Shown here: positions 8,062-15,137 of the stretch, in pieces
How positions within the stretch are numbered: position 1 is the stretch's first letter
How the letters are laid out: each line of letters starts with the position of its first letter
Assembly (NCBI GenBank): GCA_963750495.1
Contig: CAVVQV010000007.1
Location: 62,001-126,000 of the forward strand
Length of the DNA: 64,000 nucleotides
Origin: JANLYC01 sp963750495
GTDB taxonomy: Bacteria; Actinomycetota; Actinomycetes; Propionibacteriales; Nocardioidaceae
Reading direction: 5' to 3'
Position numbers and translations under genes: made by a program
Notes under the pieces: generated by a model
What the model was told of the DNA's origin: nothing
Database searches by the model: none
The model's input: only the letters and a program-made list of their open reading frames with translations

Positions 8062-8814
8062 TCAGGGGTTCAGGATCTGCGGCGCCTCGTGCTCCATCGG
8101 GCCGTCCCACGTGTCCGGCAGGGGTACGGCGGCTGGGTTCAGCCGCGCCACGATCAGGTCGAGCACCTCCTCGGCCTGCCCCACCCACAGGTGCTTCCCG
8201 CCCTCGACCCCGATCACCTCGGCCTGGCTGATGGCGGCGAACCGCTCGCGCGCCTCCGCCGGCCGCAGGTAGTCGTCGAACTCCGGCACGACCGCCACGA
8301 CCGGCTTGCCCGAGCGGTCCCACACGGCCAGGTGCTCGGGCTGGCTGAACCGCAACGGCGGCGACAGCACCATCAACCCGGCGACGCTCGGCTCGCAGCC
8401 GTACATGAGACCCAGATCGGTGCCGAAGGACCAGCCGACCAGCCAGACGTTCGGCAGCTCGGCGAACTCGACGTACTCGATCGCGGCTGCCACGTCGTAC
8501 CGCTCCCCCACGCCGTCGTCGAACTGTCCCTGGCTCGTGCCCTGCACGCTGCTCGTCCCACGCGTGTTGAAGCGCAGCACCGCGAGCTGCGCGAGGGCCG
8601 GCAGCCGGTAGGACGCCTTGCGGAAGATCTGGCTGTCCATCATCCCGCCGTGGGTCGGCAGCGGGTGCAGGCAGACCATCGTCGCGACCGGGTCGCCCTC
8701 GACCGGCAGGGCCAGCTCAGCCACCAGGTCGAGTCCGTCGGCGGTGTGCAGGGTCAGCGCTTCCCGGCGAGCGGGTAGCACCGAGTTGGGCCTGATACGC
8801 GCCGGTTCATCCAC
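8062..8814 (-). CDS. alpha/beta hydrolase
   Basis: A 250-residue alpha/beta-fold hydrolase resembling bacterial dienelactone-hydrolase/CocE-like esterases. The oxyanion-hole region is MVCLHPLPTHGG (about 45-57), the nucleophile elbow GWSFGTD places the catalytic serine at Ser129, the acid is probably Asp180 or Asp181 (VPEFDDYLRP), and His208 (EGGKHLW) completes the triad. The GxSxG-like elbow is followed by the expected helix. No signal peptide, so cytoplasmic. It lies 17 bp downstream of the hydroxyacyl-CoA dehydrogenase gene on the same strand and is probably co-transcribed. Substrate unknown. Confidence 0.85.
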   Translation of the reverse strand: MDEPARIRPNSVLPARREALTLHTADGLDLVAELALPVEGDPVATMVCLHPLPTHGGMMDSQIFRKASYRLPALAQLAVLRFNTRGTSSVQGTSQGQFDDGVGERYDVAAAIEYVEFAELPNVWLVGWSFGTDLGLMYGCEPSVAGLMVLSPPLRFSQPEHLAVWDRSGKPVVAVVPEFDDYLRPAEARERFAAISQAEVIGVEGGKHLWVGQAEEVLDLIVARLNPAAVPLPDTWDGPMEHEAPQILNP

Positions 8815-8831
8815 GTCGTACGCCAGCGCCG

Positions 8832-10613
8832 TCAGCGGGACGTGTGGTCGCGAAAGCCACGGCCGGTCTTGCGGCCCAGGTAGCCAGCCGTGACGAGGTG
8901 CTCCAGCAGCGGCGCCGGCGCGAACCCGGGCTCGCGGAACTCCAGGAAGAGCGTCCGCTCGATGGCCAGCGACACGTCGTTCCCGACGACATCGAGCAGC
9001 TCGAACGGCCCCATCGGTAGCGCGCAGCCTTCCTTCATCGCGGTGTCGATGTCGTCCGCGGTCGCGTAGTGCGCCTCGAGCATCCGCACGGCGTCGTTGA
9101 GGTAGGGAAACAGCAGCGCGTTGACGATGAAGCCCGCGCGGTCACCGCATGACACCGGGTGCTTGCCGATCCCCAGGCACAGCGCCCGTACCGTTTCGGC
9201 GACGTCGTCGTCGGTCGCCACCGTCGACACCACCTCGACGAGCTTCATCAGGTGGGCGGGGTTGAAGAAGTGCATGCCGATCACGTCGCGCGGCCGGCCG
9301 GTGACCGAGGCCAGCTCGATGACCGGCAACGACGACGTCGTGGTGGCCAGGATCGCACCGTCGCGACAGATCTCGTCGAGGTTCTCGAACAGCGCCTTCT
9401 TGACGGCGAGGTCCTCGGCGATCGCCTCGACCACGATGTCGACGCCCGACAGGTCCTCGAGGTCGGTGGAGCCGGTGACGTGTCCGAGCGCGGCGTCACG
9501 ATCGGCTTGTTCGAGCTTCCCGCGTTGGACGGCCTTCTCCAGGCTGCGGGACACGTTGGCGAGGACGTTGTCTACCTTGTCCTGGCTGCGCGTCACGTAC
9601 GAGACGTCGTAGCCGGCGCCGGCGAACACCTCGACGATCCCGGTCGCCATCGTGCCCGACCCGACCACCCCGACCCGCCGGATCGGCCGCTGGAAGCTCG
9701 GCTGCTCGTCGATGCCGGGGGTGTGCTTGTCGTCGATCACGATCGGGCTGTCCGGGGCCTCGTAGGTGTAGAACCCGCGACCGGTCTTGCGTCCCAGCAA
9801 CCCGGCGGTGGTCATCTGCTTGAGCACCGGGCTCGGCGCGTGCAGCCGGTTTCGACCCTGCCGGTACATCGTGTCGAGGATCTCGTATGCCGTGTCCAGG
9901 CCGATCAGGTCGAGCAGCGCGAGCGGACCCATCGGGTAGCCACAACCGAGCCGCATGGCCGCGTCGATGTCCTCACGGCTCGCGTAGTTGTTCTCATACA
10001 TCGACACGGCGTGGTTGAGGTACCCGAACAGCAGTGCGTTGGCGATGAAGCCGGCCTTGTCACCGACACTCACAGGGTTCTTGCCGAGCCGGCGGGCGAG
10101 GTCCTGGACCTCCTCGACGATGTGCGGCTCGGTGACGACCGTGCTGATCACCTCACAGAACTGCTGCACCGGCGCCGGGTTGAAGAAGTGCATGCCGATG
10201 ACCCGGCCCGGGTTGGACGTGGCCGCGGAGATCTCGGTGACGGAGAGGCTCGACGTGTTGGTCGCGAGCACCGCGTCGGGCCGGACGATCTCATCGAGCT
10301 GCTGGAAGATCGTGCGCTTGAGATCGAGGTTCTCGATCACCGCCTCGACGACGAGATCGCAGTCCTTGAGGTCGGCCAGGGTGGTGGTCAGCGTGAGCCG
10401 CGCGAAGACCTCGGCCTGCTCGTCGTCGGTGAGCTTGCCACGCTTCTTGGCCCGGTCGGTGGAGTGCTGCACGTGGGCCAGACCGCGGGCGACCTGCTCG
10501 TCGGTCTGCTCGACGCCGACGACCGTGAAACCGTTGCGCGCGAACACCTCTGCGATGCCCGCGCCCATCGTGCCCAAGCCGACGACGCCGATGGTGGAGA
10601 ACTCTCGAGACAT
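8832..10613 (-). CDS. tandem-duplicated 3-hydroxyacyl-CoA (3-hydroxybutyryl-CoA) dehydrogenase
   Basis: A 593-residue NAD(P)-dependent 3-hydroxyacyl-CoA dehydrogenase made of two complete copies of the usual ~285-residue enzyme. Copy 1 begins with GLGTMG (12-17) and copy 2 with GSGTMA near residue 315. Each has its own catalytic-His motif (GMHFFNPAP and GMHFFNPAH) and its own C-terminal dimerisation domain with GRKTGRGFY/F. Both active sites look intact, though the copies have diverged. It would interconvert acetoacetyl-CoA and 3-hydroxybutyryl-CoA, which fits the thiolase and Ccr nearby, or act in beta-oxidation. Upstream is an 18-bp inverted repeat shared with the nucS promoter region. Confidence 0.9.
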   Translation of the reverse strand: MSREFSTIGVVGLGTMGAGIAEVFARNGFTVVGVEQTDEQVARGLAHVQHSTDRAKKRGKLTDDEQAEVFARLTLTTTLADLKDCDLVVEAVIENLDLKRTIFQQLDEIVRPDAVLATNTSSLSVTEISAATSNPGRVIGMHFFNPAPVQQFCEVISTVVTEPHIVEEVQDLARRLGKNPVSVGDKAGFIANALLFGYLNHAVSMYENNYASREDIDAAMRLGCGYPMGPLALLDLIGLDTAYEILDTMYRQGRNRLHAPSPVLKQMTTAGLLGRKTGRGFYTYEAPDSPIVIDDKHTPGIDEQPSFQRPIRRVGVVGSGTMATGIVEVFAGAGYDVSYVTRSQDKVDNVLANVSRSLEKAVQRGKLEQADRDAALGHVTGSTDLEDLSGVDIVVEAIAEDLAVKKALFENLDEICRDGAILATTTSSLPVIELASVTGRPRDVIGMHFFNPAHLMKLVEVVSTVATDDDVAETVRALCLGIGKHPVSCGDRAGFIVNALLFPYLNDAVRMLEAHYATADDIDTAMKEGCALPMGPFELLDVVGNDVSLAIERTLFLEFREPGFAPAPLLEHLVTAGYLGRKTGRGFRDHTSR

Positions 10614-10636
10614 GGCCCCGAGTCTCCCATGGCCGG

Positions 10637-10682
10637 GTTGTCAGAACGAGGTAGGGCTGTAGCGCTACCTCGTTCTGACAAC
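10637..10682. repeat. 18-bp perfect inverted repeat in the divergent dehydrogenase/nucS promoter region
   Basis: GTTGTCAGAACGAGGTAG at 10637-10654 is repeated exactly inverted at 10665-10682 around a 10-base centre. It lies between two divergent start codons (10613 and 10701), so it cannot be a terminator for either. Its right arm ends 4 bp before the candidate nucS -10 box, so an operator, cruciform or dispersed repeat are the main readings. Confidence 0.75.
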
Positions 10683-10686
10683 TGGG

Positions 10687-10692
10687 TAGGCT
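10687..10692 (+). promoter_or_regulatory. candidate nucS -10 box; leaderless mRNA predicted
   Basis: TAGGCT (10687-10692) fits the actinobacterial TAnnnT -10 motif and ends 8 bp before the GTG start of nucS. A start site there would put transcription at or next to the initiation codon. No Shine-Dalgarno sequence precedes the GTG, which agrees with a leaderless transcript. Confidence 0.4.
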
Positions 10693-10700
10693 CAGGCGTT

Positions 10701-11375
10701 GTGCGTCTCGTGATTGCCCGCTGCCAGGTCGACTATGCCGGGCGGCTGACCGCCCACCTCCCCATGGCCACCCGGCTGATCGTGGTCAAGGCCGACGGCT
10801 CGGTGCTCGTCCACTCCGACGGCGGCTCGTACAAACCACTCAACTGGATGTCACCGCCGTGCACTCTCGCCGAAGGCGCCGACGAGAACGGCACCGTCGA
10901 GTGGGTCGTCGAGGCGAAGTCGGGCGACACCTTGCGGATCCTGCTCGAGGAGATCCTGAGCGACTCGTCGCACGAGCTCGGCATCGACCCGGGCCTGCAG
11001 AAGGACGGCGTCGAGAAGCACCTGCAGGAGCTGCTCGCCGATCACCCCGCCTCCCTGGGAGAGGGGCTGACGCTCGTACGCCGTGAGTTCCCCACCGCGA
11101 TCGGGCCGGTCGACCTGTTGTGCCGCGACCCGGACGGCGCCACCATCGCGATCGAGATCAAACGGCGTGGCGAGATCGACGGTGTCGAACAGCTGACCCG
11201 CTACCTCGAGCTGCTCAACCGGGACCCCCTGCTCTCACCGGTGCGCGGCATCTTCGCCGCCCAGGAGATCAAGCCGCAGGCCCGGGTGCTCGCCGCTGAC
11301 CGGGGCATCGCGTGCGTCACCGTCGACTACGACGCGCTCCGCGGCATGGACGACCCCACCGCCCGGCTGTTCTGA
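10701..11375 (+). CDS. nucS: NucS/EndoMS mismatch-specific endonuclease
   Basis: A 224-residue endonuclease that replaces MutS/MutL mismatch repair in many actinobacteria and archaea. It cuts both strands at mispaired bases and works with the sliding clamp. The N-terminal DNA-binding half begins VRLVIARCQVDYAGRLTAHLP. The C-terminal RecB-like nuclease half has the Asp of PVDLLCRD and the E-x-K of AIEIKRRGE as metal-binding residues. Length is as expected. The GTG start was chosen because the homology begins there and because the open frame upstream is an antisense shadow of the dehydrogenase gene. The locus (dehydrogenase divergent from nucS) resembles that of Streptomyces. Confidence 0.95.
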   Translation: MRLVIARCQVDYAGRLTAHLPMATRLIVVKADGSVLVHSDGGSYKPLNWMSPPCTLAEGADENGTVEWVVEAKSGDTLRILLEEILSDSSHELGIDPGLQKDGVEKHLQELLADHPASLGEGLTLVRREFPTAIGPVDLLCRDPDGATIAIEIKRRGEIDGVEQLTRYLELLNRDPLLSPVRGIFAAQEIKPQARVLAADRGIACVTVDYDALRGMDDPTARLF

Positions 11376-11402
11376 CCCCCCAGCCATCTCGGTGCCGACC
11401 TG

Positions 11403-12242
11403 TCAGAAGTCGCCACCGCCGAAGTCGCCACCGCCGTCGAAGCCACCGCCGAAGTCGCCTCCCCCGTCGTACCCGCCGCCATCCCCGGCGTCGTACCCAG
11501 AGCCGTCGTCACCTGCCGCGCCTGGATCCCCGGAGTCGCCACCGTCGGACCCACCGTCGAACAGGTCGAGCGACGAGCCCAGCATGGTGCCGATGAACAG
11601 GCCTTCCATCAGCCCGAAGGCACCGAAGTAACCCGCACCGAACGGCGCGTACGCCGGTCCCGCCTGCCAGTAGGGCATCCGCCGAGTCCCCACCATGACC
11701 TGGCGCGCCGCCGGCTCCGCGCCCGCATCGACACGATCGGCATCCAGCGCGCACGCAGGCACGGCCCGAGCCGTCCCACCCTCAGGAGTCCACACCACGT
11801 CCCGTAACGACAGACCGTGCTGGGGGTTGAAGAAGCAGGGCGGCCGCCGACTCGGCAGCGGCTGCCGGGCCACTCGCGCCTGCACGCACGCGACGGCATA
11901 GCGACCGTCCCCCAGGATCTCGGTGACGTGCTGGATCTCATCGGGGTGGGTGACCGCGGCGAGGGACGCCTTGGCGTCCTCGTAGGCGTCCAGCGCCCGC
12001 TGGTAGTCCTGGCGGGCACCCTCGTCGAGCTCGTGACCTGCCAGGTCGTCGTCCAACCGCTGGAGGTCCTCGCCGAAGACGGTGACGTCCTCCTCGGCCG
12101 TACGTCGTACGGCGGTGAGCTCCTCGGCGGAGAAGCGTGACCGTCGCGTCGCCCCGCCGGCCCCGGTGCTGCCCTGCTGTTGCCGGCTACGGCTGTAGAC
12201 GAACACGCCGAGCGCGATCATCCCGATGACGAGCCATTCCAT
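11403..12242 (-). CDS. membrane-anchored conserved hypothetical protein with Gly/Asp/Phe-rich tail
   Basis: A 279-residue protein I do not recognise. Residues 1-17 are one transmembrane or signal-anchor helix (EWLVIGMIALGVFVYSR). About 35-115 are an acidic, probably coiled helical segment. A conserved-looking core follows with CFFNPQHGLSLRDVVW and ACALDADRV, containing paired cysteines. About 195-225 is a hydrophobic Gly/Phe-rich stretch (FGAGYFGAFGLMEGLFIGTMLG). The last 50 residues are repeats of Gly-Gly-Asp-Phe, encoded by an imperfect 15-bp DNA repeat at 11403-11480. The layout recalls TPM-type membrane proteins, but I see no clear match. A sedentary single gene, between nucS and the oxidase gene. 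Confidence 0.6.
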   Translation of the reverse strand: MEWLVIGMIALGVFVYSRSRQQQGSTGAGGATRRSRFSAEELTAVRRTAEEDVTVFGEDLQRLDDDLAGHELDEGARQDYQRALDAYEDAKASLAAVTHPDEIQHVTEILGDGRYAVACVQARVARQPLPSRRPPCFFNPQHGLSLRDVVWTPEGGTARAVPACALDADRVDAGAEPAARQVMVGTRRMPYWQAGPAYAPFGAGYFGAFGLMEGLFIGTMLGSSLDLFDGGSDGGDSGDPGAAGDDGSGYDAGDGGGYDGGGDFGGGFDGGGDFGGGDF

Positions 12243-12296
12243 GCGGTCCTCCTCCGGAGGTCAGGTCGCCAGCCTAGGTGAGCGGGTGGCCTCCGG

Positions 12297-13229
12297 TCAG
12301 AACCCCTCCACCATGGCCAGGACCTCGTCGGCACAGCCCCACGAGATCGTCACCCCGGCGCCGCCGTGCCCGTAGCAGTGGATCACCCGATGCCCGCTCT
12401 CGAGCTTCTCGGGCTCGAGCCGGACCGTCGGGCGGGCCGGGCGCAGGCCCACCTGGTGCCCCACAACCTCGGCGTCCGCCAGCTCCGGCACCAGCGCGGT
12501 CGCCCGGGCCAGGATCCGGCGGGCCACCTCCGGGTCGGGCCGGCGGTCCCAGGCGCCGCGCTCGTCGGTCCCACCCACGACGATGTCATCAGAGCGAGGC
12601 ACGACGTAGGTCGGGCCGTCCGGACTCTCGCCCGCCAGCACCCACCGGTCCAGGCCGACCTGCGCGAGTCGCACGACCTGGCCACGCACCGGCACCACCT
12701 CGTCGTCACCCCCCAGCAAGCGAGCCCCGAGGCCGGAGCAGTTCACCACGAGGTCGGCGCGGTCCGGCAGGCCGGCAAGAGCCAGCCGCGTGAGGGTCGC
12801 TCCGGCAGCCTCGAGACGCCGCTGGAGCCAGGCCAGATAGACCGGCATCTCGATCACCGGTGTCGTGAAGGTCCAGCCGTCCCGGTAGGGCGGGGGTGGG
12901 TAGTCCAGCCGCTTCCAGTCGGGGACGGCTGCCACCCACCAGGGATCGGCTGTCCGGCCACGCAGGAGCTCAGCGCCCTCGCGCATCACCACACCGTGGT
13001 CGTCGCCGGACCCGGCCAGCGCCGTGAACTCCTGTAGCGCGGCCTGCGACCATCCCAGGACCCGATCGACGGGCTGAGCCAGGTACGGGTACCAGATCGC
13101 CGCCGCCACGGCCGACGTCGTCTCCTGCGGCAGCTCCCGGGCGAGGAGGTTCACGTCGTACCCGGCCTCGGCGAGCCTGACCCCGACGGTCAGCCCCGTG
13201 ACACCGGCACCGACGACGAGCACGCGCAT
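12297..13229 (-). CDS. D-amino-acid oxidase-like FAD enzyme
   Basis: A 310-residue FAD-dependent oxidoreductase. The N-terminal dinucleotide-binding motif is VVGAGVTGL (about 5-13). TSAVAAAIWYPYLA matches the DAO-family segment after the FAD site, and the C-terminal CYGHGGAGVTISWGCADEV is the hallmark of D-amino-acid oxidases. These oxidise D-amino acids to imino acids with H2O2 production. Length is slightly shorter than eukaryotic DAO and normal for bacterial ones. Substrate range is unknown. It runs toward the hypothetical gene and is separated from the phosphatase gene by 58 bp. Confidence 0.88.
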   Translation of the reverse strand: MRVLVVGAGVTGLTVGVRLAEAGYDVNLLARELPQETTSAVAAAIWYPYLAQPVDRVLGWSQAALQEFTALAGSGDDHGVVMREGAELLRGRTADPWWVAAVPDWKRLDYPPPPYRDGWTFTTPVIEMPVYLAWLQRRLEAAGATLTRLALAGLPDRADLVVNCSGLGARLLGGDDEVVPVRGQVVRLAQVGLDRWVLAGESPDGPTYVVPRSDDIVVGGTDERGAWDRRPDPEVARRILARATALVPELADAEVVGHQVGLRPARPTVRLEPEKLESGHRVIHCYGHGGAGVTISWGCADEVLAMVEGF

Positions 13230-13287
13230 GAGCCCAGTCTGTCAACTTCCCCGGTACGCCGCAGGGTCTCGCAGGACGTGCCCGGGC

Positions 13288-13911
13288 TCAGCGACCGGCA
13301 GGGTCCGTCAGCTGGTTGTTCCAGCTCTTCAGCACCCAGCCGTCGGCGTCGACCATGAGCTCGCACGTCCCACAGTTCGCCATCGACCGACCGACGGCGT
13401 GGTCGACGCGGATGTTGCCGGCCAGCTGCGGCAGGACCAGGCCGATCGCTCCGCCGTGGCTGATCGCCAGCACTGTCTCGCCCCGGAACTGGTCCGCGAG
13501 CGCTTCCAGCTCGTCTCGCACCCGCCGGACGACGTCATGACCGGTCTCGGCACCGGGACAGCTCGCCGCCAAGTCGCCTGCCATCCAACGCGCGAAGACC
13601 GCGTCGAGCGCCGGCCAGCCGTCCTGCTGACCTGCCAGCTCGCCCACGGAGAACTCACGCAGCCCAGGCCGGACGCGCACAGGCACATCGAGCGCCGCCG
13701 CCACGATCTCGGCGGTCTGGACCGCACGCGAGAGGTCACTGCACCAGATGGCCGCGATCCTGCGGTCACGCAGCGACTCGGCCAGCGCCTTCGCCTGGAG
13801 TCGGCCCGCGGGCGTCAGCGAACCGCCGTCGTCGGACACCTGCTCGGTGTCGTACTCCGCCTCGCCATGGCGGGCGACGATGACCGTGGCGGGGCAGAAG
13901 AGGTCGCTCAT
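13288..13911 (-). CDS. histidine phosphatase (phosphoglycerate-mutase-like)
   Basis: A 207-residue member of the histidine phosphatase superfamily. The phosphorylated histidine is in ARHGEAEYD (RHG at 14-16), the second catalytic His in AISHGGAIG, and Arg and Glu contacts are in CSDLSRAVQTAE and REFSVGELAG. Such proteins dephosphorylate sugars, nucleotides or cofactor precursors; true glycolytic mutase activity is unlikely. The start was set at ATG 13911 because the stop of the upstream gene overlaps it as ATGA, indicating coupling. Substrate unknown. Confidence 0.85.
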   Translation of the reverse strand: MSDLFCPATVIVARHGEAEYDTEQVSDDGGSLTPAGRLQAKALAESLRDRRIAAIWCSDLSRAVQTAEIVAAALDVPVRVRPGLREFSVGELAGQQDGWPALDAVFARWMAGDLAASCPGAETGHDVVRRVRDELEALADQFRGETVLAISHGGAIGLVLPQLAGNIRVDHAVGRSMANCGTCELMVDADGWVLKSWNNQLTDPAGR

Positions 13912-15104
13912 TCCACCACCTCGAACCGCATCCCATGGGCCTGCACCCGGGCCAGCAACGCATCGCCCATCGCCTGCACCGTGGTCACTTGTCCGGCGGT
14001 TTCGGGCAGCTCGTCGAAGGCCAGGCACAGCGCTGACTGCGACAACATCATCGCCGTCTCGTCGTAGCCAGGGTCACCACCACTCACCTCGGTGACCACG
14101 TGCTGTCCACCGCCCTCGCCCACGAACCGCACCTTGAACCAGTGCCGGGCGCGCTGTTCCTCGCTGGGTCCCTCACCGAGGGTCCGGAGCCGGAGCAGGA
14201 GGTCGCGGCCCGGCGGGAGCTGCGACACCGCCACCATGCCACCGAGCACCAGCGGCGCCCCGACCGCCGTCGGCAGGGAGCGCACCAGCGCGTAGTGGCC
14301 GTAGCGGAAGTCGGGGCCGTAGCGCTCCACGGCCCGGGCGGAGCGGCGTACGACGACCGGGTCGATCGTGGGCAACGGCAGCGCGTACCCCCGGCGGTCC
14401 GGGGCACGGGTCGGTCGCTGCGGCAACGCACTCACCCGCCGGCCAGCCAGGCGGGGCTCGGCCTTGCGACGCCGGGCAGCGACGGCCGACGACAGCCGTG
14501 CCCGCGAGAACGCGCGAACGGCCGAGTGGTAGGTCCCGCCGGAGATCATGGCGCCGGCCCGTACGTAGCCGGAGATCGTGATCGGCACGTCCTCCGGAAG
14601 CTGCAGGACGGTGAAGTAGACGCCGAGATCATGCGGGATCGAGTCGAAACCGCAGGCGTGCACGAGCCGGGCACCGGTCTCGACGGCACGGGCCTGGTGT
14701 GCCAGCCAGATCCGGTCGACGAACTCCGGTTCACCGGTCAGGTCCGCATAGTCCGTCCCCACGTCAGCGCAGGCGGCGACCAGCGGCTCGCCGTACTCGA
14801 GGTAGGGGCCGACCGTGGTCGCGACCACGCGTGTCAGCTCAGCGAGCTGGCGCAGTGAGGCGTCATCGGTGACATCGGCGCGGAGCGTCTCGACCGAGGC
14901 CCCCGCCTTGCCCAGGCCGGTGAGCCGCTCGCGTACGGCGTCGAGCCTGGCCTCGTTGCGACCCGCGATCGCCCACCGCAGGTCGTCGGGGCCGTCCGTG
15001 GCCAGCCGCTCGGCGGTCAGCCCGCCGGTGAAACCGGTCGCCCCGAACAGCACCACGTCGTACGGTCGGTCGGAGCGGGTGCGCGCGTCAGCCATGCCGT
15101 CCAT
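13908..15104 (-). CDS. saccharopine-dehydrogenase-like / trans-acting enoyl reductase family protein
   Basis: A 398-residue Rossmann-fold oxidoreductase. The N-terminal motif VVLFGATGFTGGL (about 18-30), GRNEARLDAVRERL and YADLTGEPEFVDR are typical of the saccharopine-dehydrogenase-like family that includes mycobacterial trans-acting enoyl reductases acting on polyketide-derived lipids. No polyketide genes occur here, so the substrate is open. The C-terminal part ends with the segment GDPGYDETAMMLSQSALCL found in these proteins. It is coupled to the phosphatase gene by a 4-nt overlap, and its start is 33 bp from the stop of the mutase gene. Confidence 0.8.
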   Translation of the reverse strand: MDGMADARTRSDRPYDVVLFGATGFTGGLTAERLATDGPDDLRWAIAGRNEARLDAVRERLTGLGKAGASVETLRADVTDDASLRQLAELTRVVATTVGPYLEYGEPLVAACADVGTDYADLTGEPEFVDRIWLAHQARAVETGARLVHACGFDSIPHDLGVYFTVLQLPEDVPITISGYVRAGAMISGGTYHSAVRAFSRARLSSAVAARRRKAEPRLAGRRVSALPQRPTRAPDRRGYALPLPTIDPVVVRRSARAVERYGPDFRYGHYALVRSLPTAVGAPLVLGGMVAVSQLPPGRDLLLRLRTLGEGPSEEQRARHWFKVRFVGEGGGQHVVTEVSGGDPGYDETAMMLSQSALCLAFDELPETAGQVTTVQAMGDALLARVQAHGMRFEVVE

Positions 15105-15137
15105 CGTGCCAGCCCGCGCATGGCGGGGAAGTGCAGG

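Noticed and set aside
9159..10700. Open frame upstream and in frame with nucS suggesting a much longer protein
   Set aside because: The N-terminal part is antisense to the hydroxyacyl-CoA dehydrogenase gene and has no homology; NucS family members begin at the GTG at 10701.
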